Source: JAHEKO01 sp965212505 | GTDB taxonomy: Bacteria; Acidobacteriota; Thermoanaerobaculia; Multivoradales; JAHEKO01 | Reading direction: 5' to 3' | Assembly (NCBI GenBank): GCA_965212505.1 | Contig: OZ243123.1 | Location: 620,001 to 684,000, forward strand | DNA length: 64,000 nucleotides | Part shown: piece by piece, positions 8,065 to 17,357 of the stretch | How the letters are laid out: each line of letters begins with the position of its first letter | Position numbering within the stretch: position 1 is the first letter of the stretch | Made by a program: the position numbers and the translations under genes | The notes under the pieces: generated by a model | Database searches by the model: none | The model's input: only the letters and a program-made list of their open reading frames with translations | What the model was told of the DNA's origin: nothing

Positions 8065-9681
8065 CTATCCCTGGTCTTTCAGCACCATCTCGAGCTCCTC
8101 GCCGACCTCGATCTCGAAGAAGAGGGTCTCGAACGTGCCGCCATGTCCGTCGAGCTTGTACTCCCCGGGCACGAGCGGAATTCGCTCGCCGCTCCGCTGT
8201 GTTCGGTCGCTCTGCCAGCGGCCGTCTTCCTGTTTCCGCTCGAGGAAGGCCCGCGTGTCGTCTCGGGGCGAACCGTCGGAGTTTTCGTAGCGGATGGTCA
8301 GATGGCCGACGGGGACCGTGAATCGGTAACGCTTCCCAGCCTCGCTCGTGATGACCACTGCCTTCTCCACGTACGGCGACAGATAGAGCGGTAGGCGCGC
8401 ATCGTACGTGCCGGGGAGAACCTGCGCGCCGTTGCCGCGGTGGACGTTGTAGCGCTTCTCGCCGTTCTGCCACAACTCGAAGTTGGAGCGGAAGGAAATC
8501 TCACTCCCCGACGACACGAACTCGAGGTAGGCACGCACGGTGGGGACCATCTCGAAGACGATCTCTTTGTGATCTCCGTGGGTGAAGGTCTCGGTGACGG
8601 ACAGGTGGTTGTCCGCGTTGGGCTGTGCCCGGAACTCATAAGTTCCCGGGTCGAGGTACGCGCGGTCCTTGGCACGGAAGCTCGCGGCCTCCTCACCGTC
8701 CTGATAGCCGGTCACATGCGAGCCACGATGGTTGACGCCGTTCTCGACGAAGCGAGCCGTGACGGTTGGGGGCTCCGGGACGACGACCTCGTAGCGTGTA
8801 GAGCCGTCGGAGCCGACGGTGACGGTCTCGGTTACGGGCTGGTAGATGTTGCCGCTCTCCGTCTCGATTCCGAGCGCGAGCTCGACCTCGCCTGGCGGCA
8901 CCGACTGGTGACCGTTGTTGCTGATCTCGAGCGCCGTGCCGTCGATGAGTTTCGCCGTGCCGCGGACTCGTACCCGCTCGCCTTCGGCGTTGGTAGCGAT
9001 GATTGTCAGCACCTGCCACTCTGACCTCGGCGGCACTCCCGGCTCGCCGGCCGCGATCTCTTCGGCCTCTTGGATCTCTTTGAGCCCTTCCGCGAGCTCG
9101 TCCGCCGATTGGGCATCTCGGTACTCGGTCCCCGCCGCCTCTGAGATGCACGCCATCGCTTGGCGCTCCTTGTCCTGAAGGCCGAGGCCGACCACGTGGA
9201 CGCGGATCGCGACGTTGCTCTCCCGCCACTGCCGCACGAGGGCACAGGGATCTTCGTCGCAGGTCTCGATTCCATCGGAGATCAATATGATCTCTCCCGG
9301 CCGGTCGCCGAAGTCGTCGAGCGCGGCGCGCAGGCTGCGCGAGATGGGCGTCTTACCCTTGGGGTTGACCCCGTCGGCAAACTCCGCCATGCGGTCGATG
9401 GCCGTAGCAGGTGACGAGAACGGGACGACCAACTCGGTGTCGGAGCAGTCGCCCTCTCGGCGATGGCCGTAGACCCGGAAGGCGAGCTCACGCCCGTCGT
9501 AGTCGTCGGGCAGGAAGCCCTTGACCACCTCTTTGGCGGCTGTGATCTTGTGAGTCCCGTCGGGCAGCTGTCCCCACATCGAGCCTGAACCGTCGAGGAT
9601 CACGTAGATGCCGGCCGTCTCGGCGGCGGCGGCGCTGCAAAGCAGTACGAACGTCAGGGCAAGAATCGAGCCTCGCTTCAT
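8065..9681 (-). CDS. Secreted VWA domain protein
   Basis: A 538-residue protein with a cleavable signal peptide (residues 1-20, ending SAAAA). A von Willebrand factor A domain starts at once, with a MIDAS motif D30-G-S-G-S34 and the later elements GKTPISRSL and ISDGIETCDED. Two cysteine pairs (EGDCSD, TCDEDPC, MACISE) in the VWA region may form disulfides. Residues about 240-538 are beta-rich repeats of Ig or carboxypeptidase-regulatory type. The start at 9681 is preferred over longer frames because AAGGAG lies 5 nt upstream and the signal peptide follows. It resembles Ca-activated chloride-channel-like VWA proteins, but the substrate is unknown. It is divergent from the TerB gene. Confidence 0.85.
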   Translation of the reverse strand: MKRGSILALTFVLLCSAAAAETAGIYVILDGSGSMWGQLPDGTHKITAAKEVVKGFLPDDYDGRELAFRVYGHRREGDCSDTELVVPFSSPATAIDRMAEFADGVNPKGKTPISRSLRAALDDFGDRPGEIILISDGIETCDEDPCALVRQWRESNVAIRVHVVGLGLQDKERQAMACISEAAGTEYRDAQSADELAEGLKEIQEAEEIAAGEPGVPPRSEWQVLTIIATNAEGERVRVRGTAKLIDGTALEISNNGHQSVPPGEVELALGIETESGNIYQPVTETVTVGSDGSTRYEVVVPEPPTVTARFVENGVNHRGSHVTGYQDGEEAASFRAKDRAYLDPGTYEFRAQPNADNHLSVTETFTHGDHKEIVFEMVPTVRAYLEFVSSGSEISFRSNFELWQNGEKRYNVHRGNGAQVLPGTYDARLPLYLSPYVEKAVVITSEAGKRYRFTVPVGHLTIRYENSDGSPRDDTRAFLERKQEDGRWQSDRTQRSGERIPLVPGEYKLDGHGGTFETLFFEIEVGEELEMVLKDQG

Positions 9682-9756
9682 CACATCTCCTTCTCGTGGT
9701 CGGAGGATTCTACCGGTTGACAAGAGCACCCTCCCTGGGATGTCGTTACGGACGAG

Positions 9757-10308
9757 ATGGGAATTCTGGACGCTTTGGGACTCGGCAAGAAGGACGATCG
9801 ATCCACAAGAACAGGGGCGGGTGGCACCGAGACGGTGCGTCGCATCGTCAGAGAGCTCGAGGCGCTCGAGCCCGACAAGGCGCGCTACATCGCCGCCTTC
9901 GCCTACATTCTCGGTCGGGTGGCGCACGCCGACCAGCACTTCAGTGAGGCGGAGACGACGTCGATGGAGGCGATCGTCACCCGCCTCGGGCACCTGCCCG
10001 AGGCGCAGGCGGTGCTCGTCGTGCAGATGGCCAAGAGTCAGAATCGGCTGTTTGGCCACACGGAGAACTTCCTGGTGACGCGCGAGTTCGCGGAGATTGC
10101 GAACGACGAGCAACGCAGCGAGCTGCTGGACTGTCTGTTCGCGGTCTCTGCCGCAGACGACTCCATCTCGACTGAGGAGGAGAGTCAGATTCGCCAGATC
10201 GCGAGCGAGCTCGGCTTCTCCCACCGCGAGTTTGTGCTCGCCCGGCGCCACTACTCGGATCAGCGCGAAGTCTTGCGCTCTTTCCGCGAACAGACCGGAG
10301 ACGACTAG
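9757..10308 (+). CDS. TerB family tellurite-resistance-like protein
   Basis: A 183-residue cytoplasmic helical protein. Two similar halves, RYIAAFAYILGRVAHADQHFSEAETTS and ELLDCLFAVSAADDSISTEEES, each carry the TerB/DjlA-type pattern of a helix, an Ala-Asp pair and an acidic E-T/E-E segment that in KP-TerB binds metal. There is no TerC, TerD or other ter gene nearby, so a role in tellurite resistance is not supported. TerB domains also occur as general stress or membrane-associated modules. It is followed without a gap by an M23 peptidase gene, suggesting an operon. Confidence 0.82.
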   Translation: MGILDALGLGKKDDRSTRTGAGGTETVRRIVRELEALEPDKARYIAAFAYILGRVAHADQHFSEAETTSMEAIVTRLGHLPEAQAVLVVQMAKSQNRLFGHTENFLVTREFAEIANDEQRSELLDCLFAVSAADDSISTEEESQIRQIASELGFSHREFVLARRHYSDQREVLRSFREQTGDD

Positions 10309-11712
10309 ATGGCAACGAACACCCCCCTGGGCGAGCGGCGCAAACCTTCCTTCGTCCGGCGACTGGTGCTGCTGTTCGGACTGCCGTTGATCGTGTTCCT
10401 GGCGCTGGTGACGCTTCGCATCGGTCCGTCACCGACGGTGGCGATCGAAGCGGGCCTGCCCGGCATCGGGCGCTCGACGCCGGTGGTCGCGACCTTTGCG
10501 GAGCCTGCGCGTGGCCTGTGCAACGTGCGACTCGAGCTCGTGCAGGGAGACCGGGTGGAGCTGCTCGGAGAGGCGACCCACACACCGCGGCAGCCCTGGG
10601 CGTTCTGGGGCGATCGCTCCGGCGAGGCTCGCCTCGAGGTGGAGGTGGGCAGCGAGTCGATCCAGGGCCTCCTCTCGGGCGAGGCGACGCTTCGAGCGAC
10701 CGCGGATCGGGCGGGGACCTGGCTCCGTAAGCCGATCGGCACGGTCGAGGAGCTGACCCTCCCGGTACGGTTGGTGCCGCCGACCCTGGCAGTGCTATCG
10801 GATCAACACTACCCAACGCAGGGTGGCGCGGAGGTAGTGGTCTATCGGGTCGGTGAGAGCTCGGTTCGCGACGGTGTGCAGGCCGGCGATGCCTGGTTCC
10901 CGGGAGCGCCGCTGCCCGGCGGCTCTTCGGTCGATCGTTTTGCGCTCTTCGGCGTTCCCTTCGATCTCGACGATGTCGGCGCCATTCGCCTGACGGCGGA
11001 AGACGATGTCGGCAACCGAGCTACCGTCGCGTTTGTCGACAAGTTCTTCCCCAAGGGCTACTCGACCGACGACATTCGAGTCGGTGACGGGTTCCTCGCC
11101 AAGGTGGTACCCGAGATTCAGGCGAGTACCCCCGGTCTGCCGCAGACCGGATCGCTGGTCGACGACTACGTTCACATCAATCGCGAGCTGCGCGCAGAGA
11201 ACGCCGAGACGCTGAACGAGCTCGCCCGGAACAGTCGCCCGGAGTTCCTCTGGACGAGCGCCTTCCGACCGATGCCGAACGCCCAGGTCATGTCGTCCTT
11301 TGCCGATCGACGGACCTACTACTACAACGACCAAGAGATCGACCAGCAGGACCATCTCGGCTTCGATCTCGCCTCGGTGCGGCACGCGCCGCTGCCGGCG
11401 GCCAACGCAGGAATGGTGGTGCTGGCGCGCTACTTCGGCATCTACGGCAACGCCGTGGTGATCGATCACGGGTTCGGGTTGATGAGCCTCTACGGTCATC
11501 TTTCGTCGATCGACGTCGAAGAGGGGCAGTCGGTCGAGACCGGTCAGATCGTCGGGCGATCGGGGCAGACGGGGCTCGCCGGTGGCGACCACCTCCACTT
11601 CACCGTGCTGCTGCACGGAATGGCGGTGAATCCGGTCGAGTGGTGGGACGCGGGTTGGATCCGCGATCGGCTGGCGCGCAAGCTGGGCGCGGCGCTGCCG
11701 TTCGAGCGCTAG
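10309..11712 (+). CDS. Membrane-anchored M23 family metallopeptidase
   Basis: A 467-residue protein with one N-terminal membrane helix (RLVLLFGLPLIVFLALVTL, residues about 20-38). A beta-rich periplasmic region follows, then a C-terminal LytM/M23 endopeptidase domain at about residues 330-455. The zinc-binding HxxxD (H349, D353) and HxH (H428, H430) motifs are present, so the domain should be catalytically active on peptidoglycan cross-links. The motif GNAVVIDHGFGLMSLYGHL is characteristic. The ATG directly abuts the TerB stop codon, with GGAG 11 nt upstream inside the terB end. A role in cell-wall turnover or division is inferred. Confidence 0.9.
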   Translation: MATNTPLGERRKPSFVRRLVLLFGLPLIVFLALVTLRIGPSPTVAIEAGLPGIGRSTPVVATFAEPARGLCNVRLELVQGDRVELLGEATHTPRQPWAFWGDRSGEARLEVEVGSESIQGLLSGEATLRATADRAGTWLRKPIGTVEELTLPVRLVPPTLAVLSDQHYPTQGGAEVVVYRVGESSVRDGVQAGDAWFPGAPLPGGSSVDRFALFGVPFDLDDVGAIRLTAEDDVGNRATVAFVDKFFPKGYSTDDIRVGDGFLAKVVPEIQASTPGLPQTGSLVDDYVHINRELRAENAETLNELARNSRPEFLWTSAFRPMPNAQVMSSFADRRTYYYNDQEIDQQDHLGFDLASVRHAPLPAANAGMVVLARYFGIYGNAVVIDHGFGLMSLYGHLSSIDVEEGQSVETGQIVGRSGQTGLAGGDHLHFTVLLHGMAVNPVEWWDAGWIRDRLARKLGAALPFER

Positions 11713-11722
11713 GCCGTGCGAT

Positions 11723-11728
11723 CATGAT
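11723..11728 (+). promoter_or_regulatory. Putative -10 box of a leaderless promoter
   Basis: CATGAT ends 6 nt before the GTG at 11735, the start of the osmoprotectant ABC ATPase. The spacing fits a transcript starting on the start codon. The box is weaker than others in the set because its first base is C. Confidence 0.4.
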
Positions 11729-11734
11729 CCGCGC

Positions 11735-12499
11735 GTGATCGAGCTCGACCAACTCACGAAGAGCTACGGTGAGACTCCGGTCGTCGATCGTCTCTCGCTG
11801 ACGATCGAAGGCGGGGAGCTGCTCTTTCTGGTCGGGGGTTCGGGCTCCGGCAAGACGACCACGCTCAAGATGGTGAATCGGCTCGTCGAGCCGAGCTCAG
11901 GGCGCGTGCTCATCGACGGCGACGATGTCAGGAGTGGCCCGGCGTGGCGGCTCCGTCGACGCATGGGCTACGTCTTTCAAGAGGTCGGACTCTTCCCGCA
12001 CCTGACGGTCGGCGAAAACGTCGCCGCGACGCCGGAGCTCCTCGGCTGGAAGACGTCCCGCATCGACCGGCGGGTGGATGAGCTGCTCGATCTGGTGGAG
12101 CTCGAGCCCGCGGTCTATCGCGAGCGCCGGCCGGCGCAGCTCTCCGGCGGCCAGCGCCAGCGCGTGGGTCTGGCGCGTGCCCTCGCCGCAGAACCGCGAG
12201 TGCTCCTTCTGGACGAGCCGTTTGGCGCCCTCGATCCGCCGACGCGCGATCGTCTGCAACGGGCGTTCGACCAGATCCGAAAGGGCCTGGGGATTACGGG
12301 CCTCTTCGTCACCCACGACATGTCCGAGGCGCTGTTGCTCGCGGATCGAATTGCGGTGCTCGAGCGCGGGCGGCTCGTGCAGGTGGACACGCCGCGCGCG
12401 CTGATGACCGCGCCCGCCGCAGAGGTGGTCGCTGAGCTGCTCGAAGCGCCGCGTCGGCACGCCGCGTTGCTCCGGCGATTCGAGGAGCCCTCGGCATGA
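11735..12499 (+). CDS. Osmoprotectant ABC transporter ATP-binding protein (OpuCA/ProV-like)
   Basis: A 254-residue ABC ATPase with Walker A GSGSGKTT (K40), signature LSGGQRQR, Walker B VLLLDEPFGALD and the H-loop VTHDMSEA. The closest family is the glycine betaine/choline/quaternary amine importers, supported by the fused permease-binding protein that follows. Unlike OpuCA and OpuAA it stops soon after the ATPase domain. It has no C-terminal CBS pair, so the ionic-strength sensor known from OpuA is missing. It starts with GTG and its stop overlaps the next start by 4 nt. Confidence 0.9.
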   Translation: MIELDQLTKSYGETPVVDRLSLTIEGGELLFLVGGSGSGKTTTLKMVNRLVEPSSGRVLIDGDDVRSGPAWRLRRRMGYVFQEVGLFPHLTVGENVAATPELLGWKTSRIDRRVDELLDLVELEPAVYRERRPAQLSGGQRQRVGLARALAAEPRVLLLDEPFGALDPPTRDRLQRAFDQIRKGLGITGLFVTHDMSEALLLADRIAVLERGRLVQVDTPRALMTAPAAEVVAELLEAPRRHAALLRRFEEPSA

Positions 12500-14040
12500 G
12501 GGAGCAGCTGGCGCTCCTCCCCGGCTATCTGACCGCTCACCTGCAGCTGGCACTCCTCGCCCTGGCGGTCGGTCTGCTGATCAGTGTGCCCGCCGGTGTC
12601 TGGGTGCGAAGCCGACCGCGTGCTCGGCGCACGCTTCTGGGAGTTGTCGGTGTCACGCAGACAATTCCGAGTCTGGCGCTCCTCGCCGTCATGGTCCCGG
12701 TGTTGGCTGTGCTCGGCGGTTGGGCCGATCGTTTTGACGTTCGCCTGTCGAGCATCGGCTTTCTTCCGGCTCTTCTGGCACTCTCCGTCTACAGTCTTCT
12801 GCCGATCCTACGCAACACCGTGACCGGACTCACGACGGTCGACAGTTCGTTGGTCGAGGCGGCGCGCGCCGTCGGAATGACGCCGCGCCAGCGCTTGCTG
12901 CGAGTCGAGCTGCCGCTCGCTCTACCGGTGATCGTCGCCGGCGTGCGCACGGCGGCGGTGTGGGTGGTCGGCACCGCGACGCTCTCGACCCCCGTCGGAG
13001 CGCCGAGCCTGGGCAACTACATCTTCAGCGGCCTCCAGACCCGCAACTACACGGCGGTTCTGATGGGCTGTGTGGCCGCAGCTGGACTGGCGCTGGCGCT
13101 CGATGGCCTCATTCGGGGTCTGGAACGGGGTGTGACTACTCGGCGGCCGGTGGTGGTTCGGTCCGCCCTGACGATGCTTGCCGCGCTCTATCTGTTTGTC
13201 GGCGCGAGTCTCCTGAGCAGCGTGTGGGGTCGCGAAGGTGAGCGGCTGCGGATCGGCGCGAAGACTTTCACCGAACAGTACATTCTGAGCGAGCTACTCG
13301 CCCAGGCGATCGAGCGGCGAACCGGTATCGAGAGCCGAGCGATCTCGTCGCTCGGATCGACGGTGGCCTTCGATGCGTTGCGCGCCGGCGAGATCGATCT
13401 CTACGTCGAATACACCGGCACGGTCTGGGCGACGCTGATGGATCGCAGAGACGTCGGGGTGAGCTCGGAGGAGGTACTCCGGGAGGTCGAGCGCTTCCTG
13501 GCGACGGAGCACAACTTGAATCTTCTCGGCACTCTCGGCTTCGAGAATGCGTACGCGTTGGCGATGCGGAACGGTCACGCGACCGAGCTCGGTGTACGGA
13601 CCCTCTCCGAGCTGGCGCGCTCGGCGCCGGGGCTCGAGATCGGTGGCGACTACGAGTTCTTCGAGCGCGCGGAGTGGAGCTCGCTCAGGAGTGTCTACGG
13701 TTTCGACTTCGCTGACCGCCGGAGTATGGACTCCTCGCTCATGTACCAGGCCGTGGCGAGTGGCGACGTCGACGTCATCAGTGCCTTTTCGACCGACGGT
13801 CGGATCGCCGCCTACGATCTTGTCGTTCTGGAGGATGACCGTGACGTCATTCCGCCGTACGATGCCGTCGTGCTGACCCGGTCCGGACTTGCCGAGGAGA
13901 TTCCAACTCTGAGCGCCATCGTGTTCGAGGTGGGGAGGCGGCTCGACGCGGTGAGAATGCGCGAGTTGAACCTCGCTGTGGATCGGGACGGTCGGAGCCC
14001 CGCCGATGTGGCGCGGGCGTTCCTCGAGGAGATGCCATGA
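12496..14040 (+). CDS. Fused osmoprotectant ABC permease / substrate-binding protein
   Basis: A 514-residue fusion. Residues about 1-235 are a ProW/OpuCB-type permease with five to six membrane helices and an EAA-like loop (LVEAARAVGMTPRQRLLRVELP). Residues about 245-514 are an OpuCC/OpuBC-type binding domain beginning RIGAKTFTEQYILSELLAQ and containing the ligand-pocket segments GEIDLYVEYTGT and GDVDVISAFSTDGRI. Its order, with the binding domain C-terminal to the permease, means the binding domain is tethered to the outer face of the membrane. Typical ligands are glycine betaine, choline or carnitine; the exact one is not deducible here. It overlaps the ATPase and serC genes by 4 nt each. 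Confidence 0.92.
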   Translation: MREQLALLPGYLTAHLQLALLALAVGLLISVPAGVWVRSRPRARRTLLGVVGVTQTIPSLALLAVMVPVLAVLGGWADRFDVRLSSIGFLPALLALSVYSLLPILRNTVTGLTTVDSSLVEAARAVGMTPRQRLLRVELPLALPVIVAGVRTAAVWVVGTATLSTPVGAPSLGNYIFSGLQTRNYTAVLMGCVAAAGLALALDGLIRGLERGVTTRRPVVVRSALTMLAALYLFVGASLLSSVWGREGERLRIGAKTFTEQYILSELLAQAIERRTGIESRAISSLGSTVAFDALRAGEIDLYVEYTGTVWATLMDRRDVGVSSEEVLREVERFLATEHNLNLLGTLGFENAYALAMRNGHATELGVRTLSELARSAPGLEIGGDYEFFERAEWSSLRSVYGFDFADRRSMDSSLMYQAVASGDVDVISAFSTDGRIAAYDLVVLEDDRDVIPPYDAVVLTRSGLAEEIPTLSAIVFEVGRRLDAVRMRELNLAVDRDGRSPADVARAFLEEMP

Positions 14041-15116
14041 GAGCTCACAACTTTGGAGCCGGACCGTCGACGCTTCCCCTCCCCGTGCTCGAACGGGTGC
14101 GGAGCGAGCTGCTCGACTACCACGGCTCGGGAATGTCCATCTTGGAGTCCAGCCACCGGGGGCCTCGCTACGACCGGATTCACCGCAGGGCGATGTCGGA
14201 CCTAAGGGAGCTGCTCGGCGGCGCCGAGAGCCACGCCATCTTGTTCATGGCCGGTGGGGCGCGCACCCAGTTCAGCGCTGTACCGATGAACCTGCTCGGC
14301 GGTGGGCGAGGCGACTACGTCACCACGGGCCGTTGGAGTGAGATGGCGATCGAGGCGGGCGCCCGCTACGGTGAGGCGCGCGAGGTGTGGACGAGCCGCG
14401 AGAGCGGCTACGACCGGGTACCCGAGCCAGGCTCGCTCGAGCTCGAGTCGGGAGCTGCCTACCTTCACTACACGAGCAACAACACGATTCGTGGCACGCA
14501 GTTTCACCACGTGCCAGAAGTCGGTGAGGCGCCGCTCGTCTGTGACATGTCTTCGGACATCTTGAGCGGGCCCCTCGCTATCGACGACTTCGGCGTGATC
14601 TACGCCGGTGCGCAGAAGAACCTCGGTCCGGCGGGCGTGACGGTGGTACTCGTTCGCGAGGACCTCTTGGTACGATCTCCCGAGGACCTGCCCGAAACGC
14701 TGAGCTACGCGGCCATGGCGGCCAAGAAGTCCCTACTCAATACGCCGCCCGTCTTCGCCATTTACATCGTCGGCCTGGTACTCCGCTTCCTTTTGGAGAG
14801 CGGTGGGTTGCCCGCGGTGGAGCGACGGAACCGTCGCAAGGCGGAACTACTCTACGGGGCGATCGACGGCTCGGACGGCTTCTATCGCGGGCATGCGCGC
14901 CCCGAGGATCGGTCGCGGATGAACGTCACCTACCGCCTACCGGAAGAGGACCTGGAGAGCCGCTTCCTGGTCGAGGCCGAGGCGGAAGGCCTGGTCGGGC
15001 TCAAGGGACATCGATCCGTCGGAGGTATCCGCGCCTCGCTCTACAACGCGCTCGAGCGTTCGTCGGTAGAGGCGCTCGTCTCCTTCATGCGCGAATTCCA
15101 GCGCACGCACGGCTGA
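14037..15116 (+). CDS. serC: Phosphoserine aminotransferase
   Basis: A 359-residue class V PLP enzyme, about the usual SerC length of 360. It transfers the amino group from glutamate to 3-phosphohydroxypyruvate in serine synthesis. The start MRAHNFGAGPSTLPLPVL, the core YLHYTSNNTIRGTQFHH, the PLP lysine in YAGAQKNLGPAGV and the C-terminal GLKGHRSVGGIRAS are all SerC signatures. The ATG overlaps the stop of the osmoprotectant permease fusion (ATGA), so it is probably translated as the third gene of that operon. The pairing is unusual. The stop lies 3 nt from the convergent DUF2911 gene. Confidence 0.95.
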   Translation: MRAHNFGAGPSTLPLPVLERVRSELLDYHGSGMSILESSHRGPRYDRIHRRAMSDLRELLGGAESHAILFMAGGARTQFSAVPMNLLGGGRGDYVTTGRWSEMAIEAGARYGEAREVWTSRESGYDRVPEPGSLELESGAAYLHYTSNNTIRGTQFHHVPEVGEAPLVCDMSSDILSGPLAIDDFGVIYAGAQKNLGPAGVTVVLVREDLLVRSPEDLPETLSYAAMAAKKSLLNTPPVFAIYIVGLVLRFLLESGGLPAVERRNRRKAELLYGAIDGSDGFYRGHARPEDRSRMNVTYRLPEEDLESRFLVEAEAEGLVGLKGHRSVGGIRASLYNALERSSVEALVSFMREFQRTHG

Positions 15117-15119
15117 GAT

Positions 15120-15995
15120 CTACTCGGCCCGCCACCCCTCGAGCTCGGCTTGCAGGTTCTGCGAGTCGCCGGTCACACCGGGCTGATCGCCCTCGGCCTG
15201 TGCTCGCTCGAGCGCCAGCTTTGCCGACTCGATCGCCGCGTTCGCGTCGCCGGTCGCCGCTTGTAGACGTGCGGTCAGCGCGTGCGTCCAATACATCGGC
15301 GCCGCCTGAGCGAGGCCGCTGGCCCACTGAAGCGCCTCCGGCATGTTGAGCTGGTTCTGGTAGCAGTAGTTCGCCCAGTTCCAGACCATCCGGCCGTCTT
15401 GGGGCGCGGCGTCGGCGACAAAGGCACGAGCCGTTTCGACCGCCGCCTGCTCGACGTCGAACTGCACGTCGAACGGAACCTCGGTCTCGGCCCAGCGCAG
15501 ACTGACCGTCGTCGAGTCGGCGCCGACTTCGGTGAAGCCGATCTCGAAGCGCTCTTTGAAGGCCGCGCCCCGCGACTTGACCTGTACGCGGAGGGCGTCC
15601 TGCTCGGCGTCGTAACTAAACGCGCCCCACTGTTCCGGAACGCGATTGAAGATGACCGTCCACTCCGACTCGCCAGGGACGGTGAAGAGCCCATAGCTCC
15701 CCGCCGCAAGGCTCTCGCCGTTGATCTTGGCGTCGTGGCTGAGGGCGAACGTGGTCGCCTCGTTGGCTCCCGTGCGCCACACGTCGCCGAGAGGGACCAG
15801 TTCTCCCCATACGGTTCGTTCTCGAACTGCAGGGCGGCTGTAGGTGATCGAGACCTCGCTGACCCCGACCACCTGCGAGACCATCGCCATGGGGCTGACC
15901 CGGGGCGGTCCGGCGGGAACGTCGGCGACTGTCGGAAGAGCGACGAGCGAGAGGGCGGCGGCGAGCGCGCCGCTCGAGAGGACCTTGCGCTGCAT
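15120..15995 (-). CDS. DUF2911 domain-containing secreted protein
   Basis: A 291-residue protein with a signal peptide (LAAALSLVALPTVADVP). The DUF2911 domain at about residues 30-165 includes SQVVGVSEVSITYSRP, LVPLGDVWRTGANEAT and SYGLFTVPGESEWTVIFN. Residues about 190-291 look like one or two degenerate TPR-type helical pairs. The family is common in Bacteroidota and Acidobacteriota and has no known enzymatic role that I can name. AAAGGAG lies upstream of the ATG. It is monocistronic as far as spacing shows. Confidence 0.87.
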   Translation of the reverse strand: MQRKVLSSGALAAALSLVALPTVADVPAGPPRVSPMAMVSQVVGVSEVSITYSRPAVRERTVWGELVPLGDVWRTGANEATTFALSHDAKINGESLAAGSYGLFTVPGESEWTVIFNRVPEQWGAFSYDAEQDALRVQVKSRGAAFKERFEIGFTEVGADSTTVSLRWAETEVPFDVQFDVEQAAVETARAFVADAAPQDGRMVWNWANYCYQNQLNMPEALQWASGLAQAAPMYWTHALTARLQAATGDANAAIESAKLALERAQAEGDQPGVTGDSQNLQAELEGWRAE

Positions 15996-16053
15996 GTTGG
16001 AGACTCCTTTCCCAGTTACTTACGGGAAGCGACGTTCCCGAGTTCTGGAGTTG

Positions 16054-17325
16054 TCATCGAGAGGGTCGGAGGAGGTGACGAACCGCTTCGAGGTCGCCGT
16101 CGTTGGGCGCCGGTTCGATGCCCAGGAGGTGGCACATCAGTTCGTAGACATGCACGTTCTGGAACGGCTCCGAGACCGTTCCGGTGGCGAAGGAGGGTCC
16201 GGAGGCGAGGAAGAGGGCTCCCATCGAGACCAGTTGATTGTCGTAGCCGTGACTGCCGCCGGGAAAGCGCTCGGGCTGCCGCTCGAGTCTCTCGGACGTG
16301 GTGATCACCCAACCCTCGTCGGCGACCGCCAGAATCGGCGGGACCCTTCGATGGCTCCGGTAGTGGTAACGCTCCGGAATCTCGTCCTTCCGGTAGACGA
16401 AGAGATGCGGGTGTGCGCCGTGGAGTTGCCCGTAGATCTCCTCGACTCGGTCGGGCTTCGGCCAGAGGGCGGCGACCGGATTCCAGTCCACGAGGTTGGC
16501 GACCTCGAGGTCGACGTAGTCGTCGAGCCGGACCGCCCGGTCGAGAGAGTTGGCCGACATACCGTGGTCGGACACCAGGATGACGTCGACGGTGTCGGCG
16601 AGGCCACGTCGCCCAAAGCCCTCGACGAGATAGCCGATCAGGGCGTCGGCCTCTCGGATCGCCGAGGCCACCTCCGGTGCTTCGTCGGGGTTGTAGGCAT
16701 GAGCAGCGTCGTCGATGAGGCTGAAATAGAGCGTTGCGAACGCGGGCCGCTCGTCGGCAGGGAGCGCGAGCCGATCGAGGACGAGATCGATGCGCGTTCG
16801 GTTCGGCTGATCGCCGTCGTAGGCCTCCCAGTAGGTCGGACGCACGCCGCCGATGGCGGCCTCCGAGCCCGGCCAGAAGTGCGGGTTCGTGAGCAGTCCG
16901 TGGCGCTGCGCGGTGACCCAGATCGGCTCGCCCGAGTACCAGCGCTGGTTGGCCACCTCCTCGCGACGACCGAGTGAGTAGCGCACTCCGAACACCGGAT
17001 CCCACATGTTGTTCGCGACCACTCCGTGGTTCCCCGGATAGAGCCCGGTCACGATCGTGTAGTGGTTCGGGAACGTCTTGCTCGGAAACGACGGGATCAT
17101 CCGCTCGGCGGTGACGCCGTTCTTCGCGAGGCGGTCAAGATGCGGAGTTTCGGTGCGCGCGCGGAAGTCCCAGCGGAAGCCGTCGAGGCTGATCAAGAGG
17201 ACGATCGGCCGCTCTGGGGTGGCGGCGCTGGCTCCGTCGGAGGTCGACTGCGGCGGGCCGGAGGAGGCGCAGCCGGCGAGCCATAGAGCAATCAGACCGA
17301 TGGCGGCGGTTGCTCGAAAGCTCAT
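16054..17325 (-). CDS. ENPP-type nucleotide pyrophosphatase/phosphodiesterase
   Basis: A 423-residue protein of the alkaline phosphatase superfamily. An N-terminal lipoprotein signal (ALWLAGCASS) precedes metal-site segments in family order: SLDGFRWDF, the nucleophile Thr in SFPSKTFPNHYTIVTG, DDAAHAYNPD, VSDHGMS and GSHGYDN. These give the two-zinc site of ectonucleotide pyrophosphatase/phosphodiesterases, which cleave nucleotide or choline phosphodiesters outside the cytoplasm. The motif NHGVVANNMWDP is strongly conserved in this family. A TAGGCT box 7 nt upstream of the ATG suggests leaderless expression. The substrate is not predictable. Confidence 0.92.
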   Translation of the reverse strand: MSFRATAAIGLIALWLAGCASSGPPQSTSDGASAATPERPIVLLISLDGFRWDFRARTETPHLDRLAKNGVTAERMIPSFPSKTFPNHYTIVTGLYPGNHGVVANNMWDPVFGVRYSLGRREEVANQRWYSGEPIWVTAQRHGLLTNPHFWPGSEAAIGGVRPTYWEAYDGDQPNRTRIDLVLDRLALPADERPAFATLYFSLIDDAAHAYNPDEAPEVASAIREADALIGYLVEGFGRRGLADTVDVILVSDHGMSANSLDRAVRLDDYVDLEVANLVDWNPVAALWPKPDRVEEIYGQLHGAHPHLFVYRKDEIPERYHYRSHRRVPPILAVADEGWVITTSERLERQPERFPGGSHGYDNQLVSMGALFLASGPSFATGTVSEPFQNVHVYELMCHLLGIEPAPNDGDLEAVRHLLRPSR

Positions 17326-17332
17326 CGCGAGG

Positions 17333-17338
17333 AGCCTA
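17333..17338 (-). promoter_or_regulatory. Putative -10 box of a leaderless promoter
   Basis: On the minus strand TAGGCT ends 7 nt before the ATG at 17325 and no ribosome site is present between them. It is one of the recurrent leaderless-type sites. Confidence 0.42.
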
Positions 17339-17357
17339 CTACGGCACCGGGCGGCCG

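Noticed and set aside
9757..10308. Tellurite resistance locus
   Set aside because: Only a single TerB-domain gene is present, without terC, terD or terZ. The domain alone does not indicate tellurite resistance.
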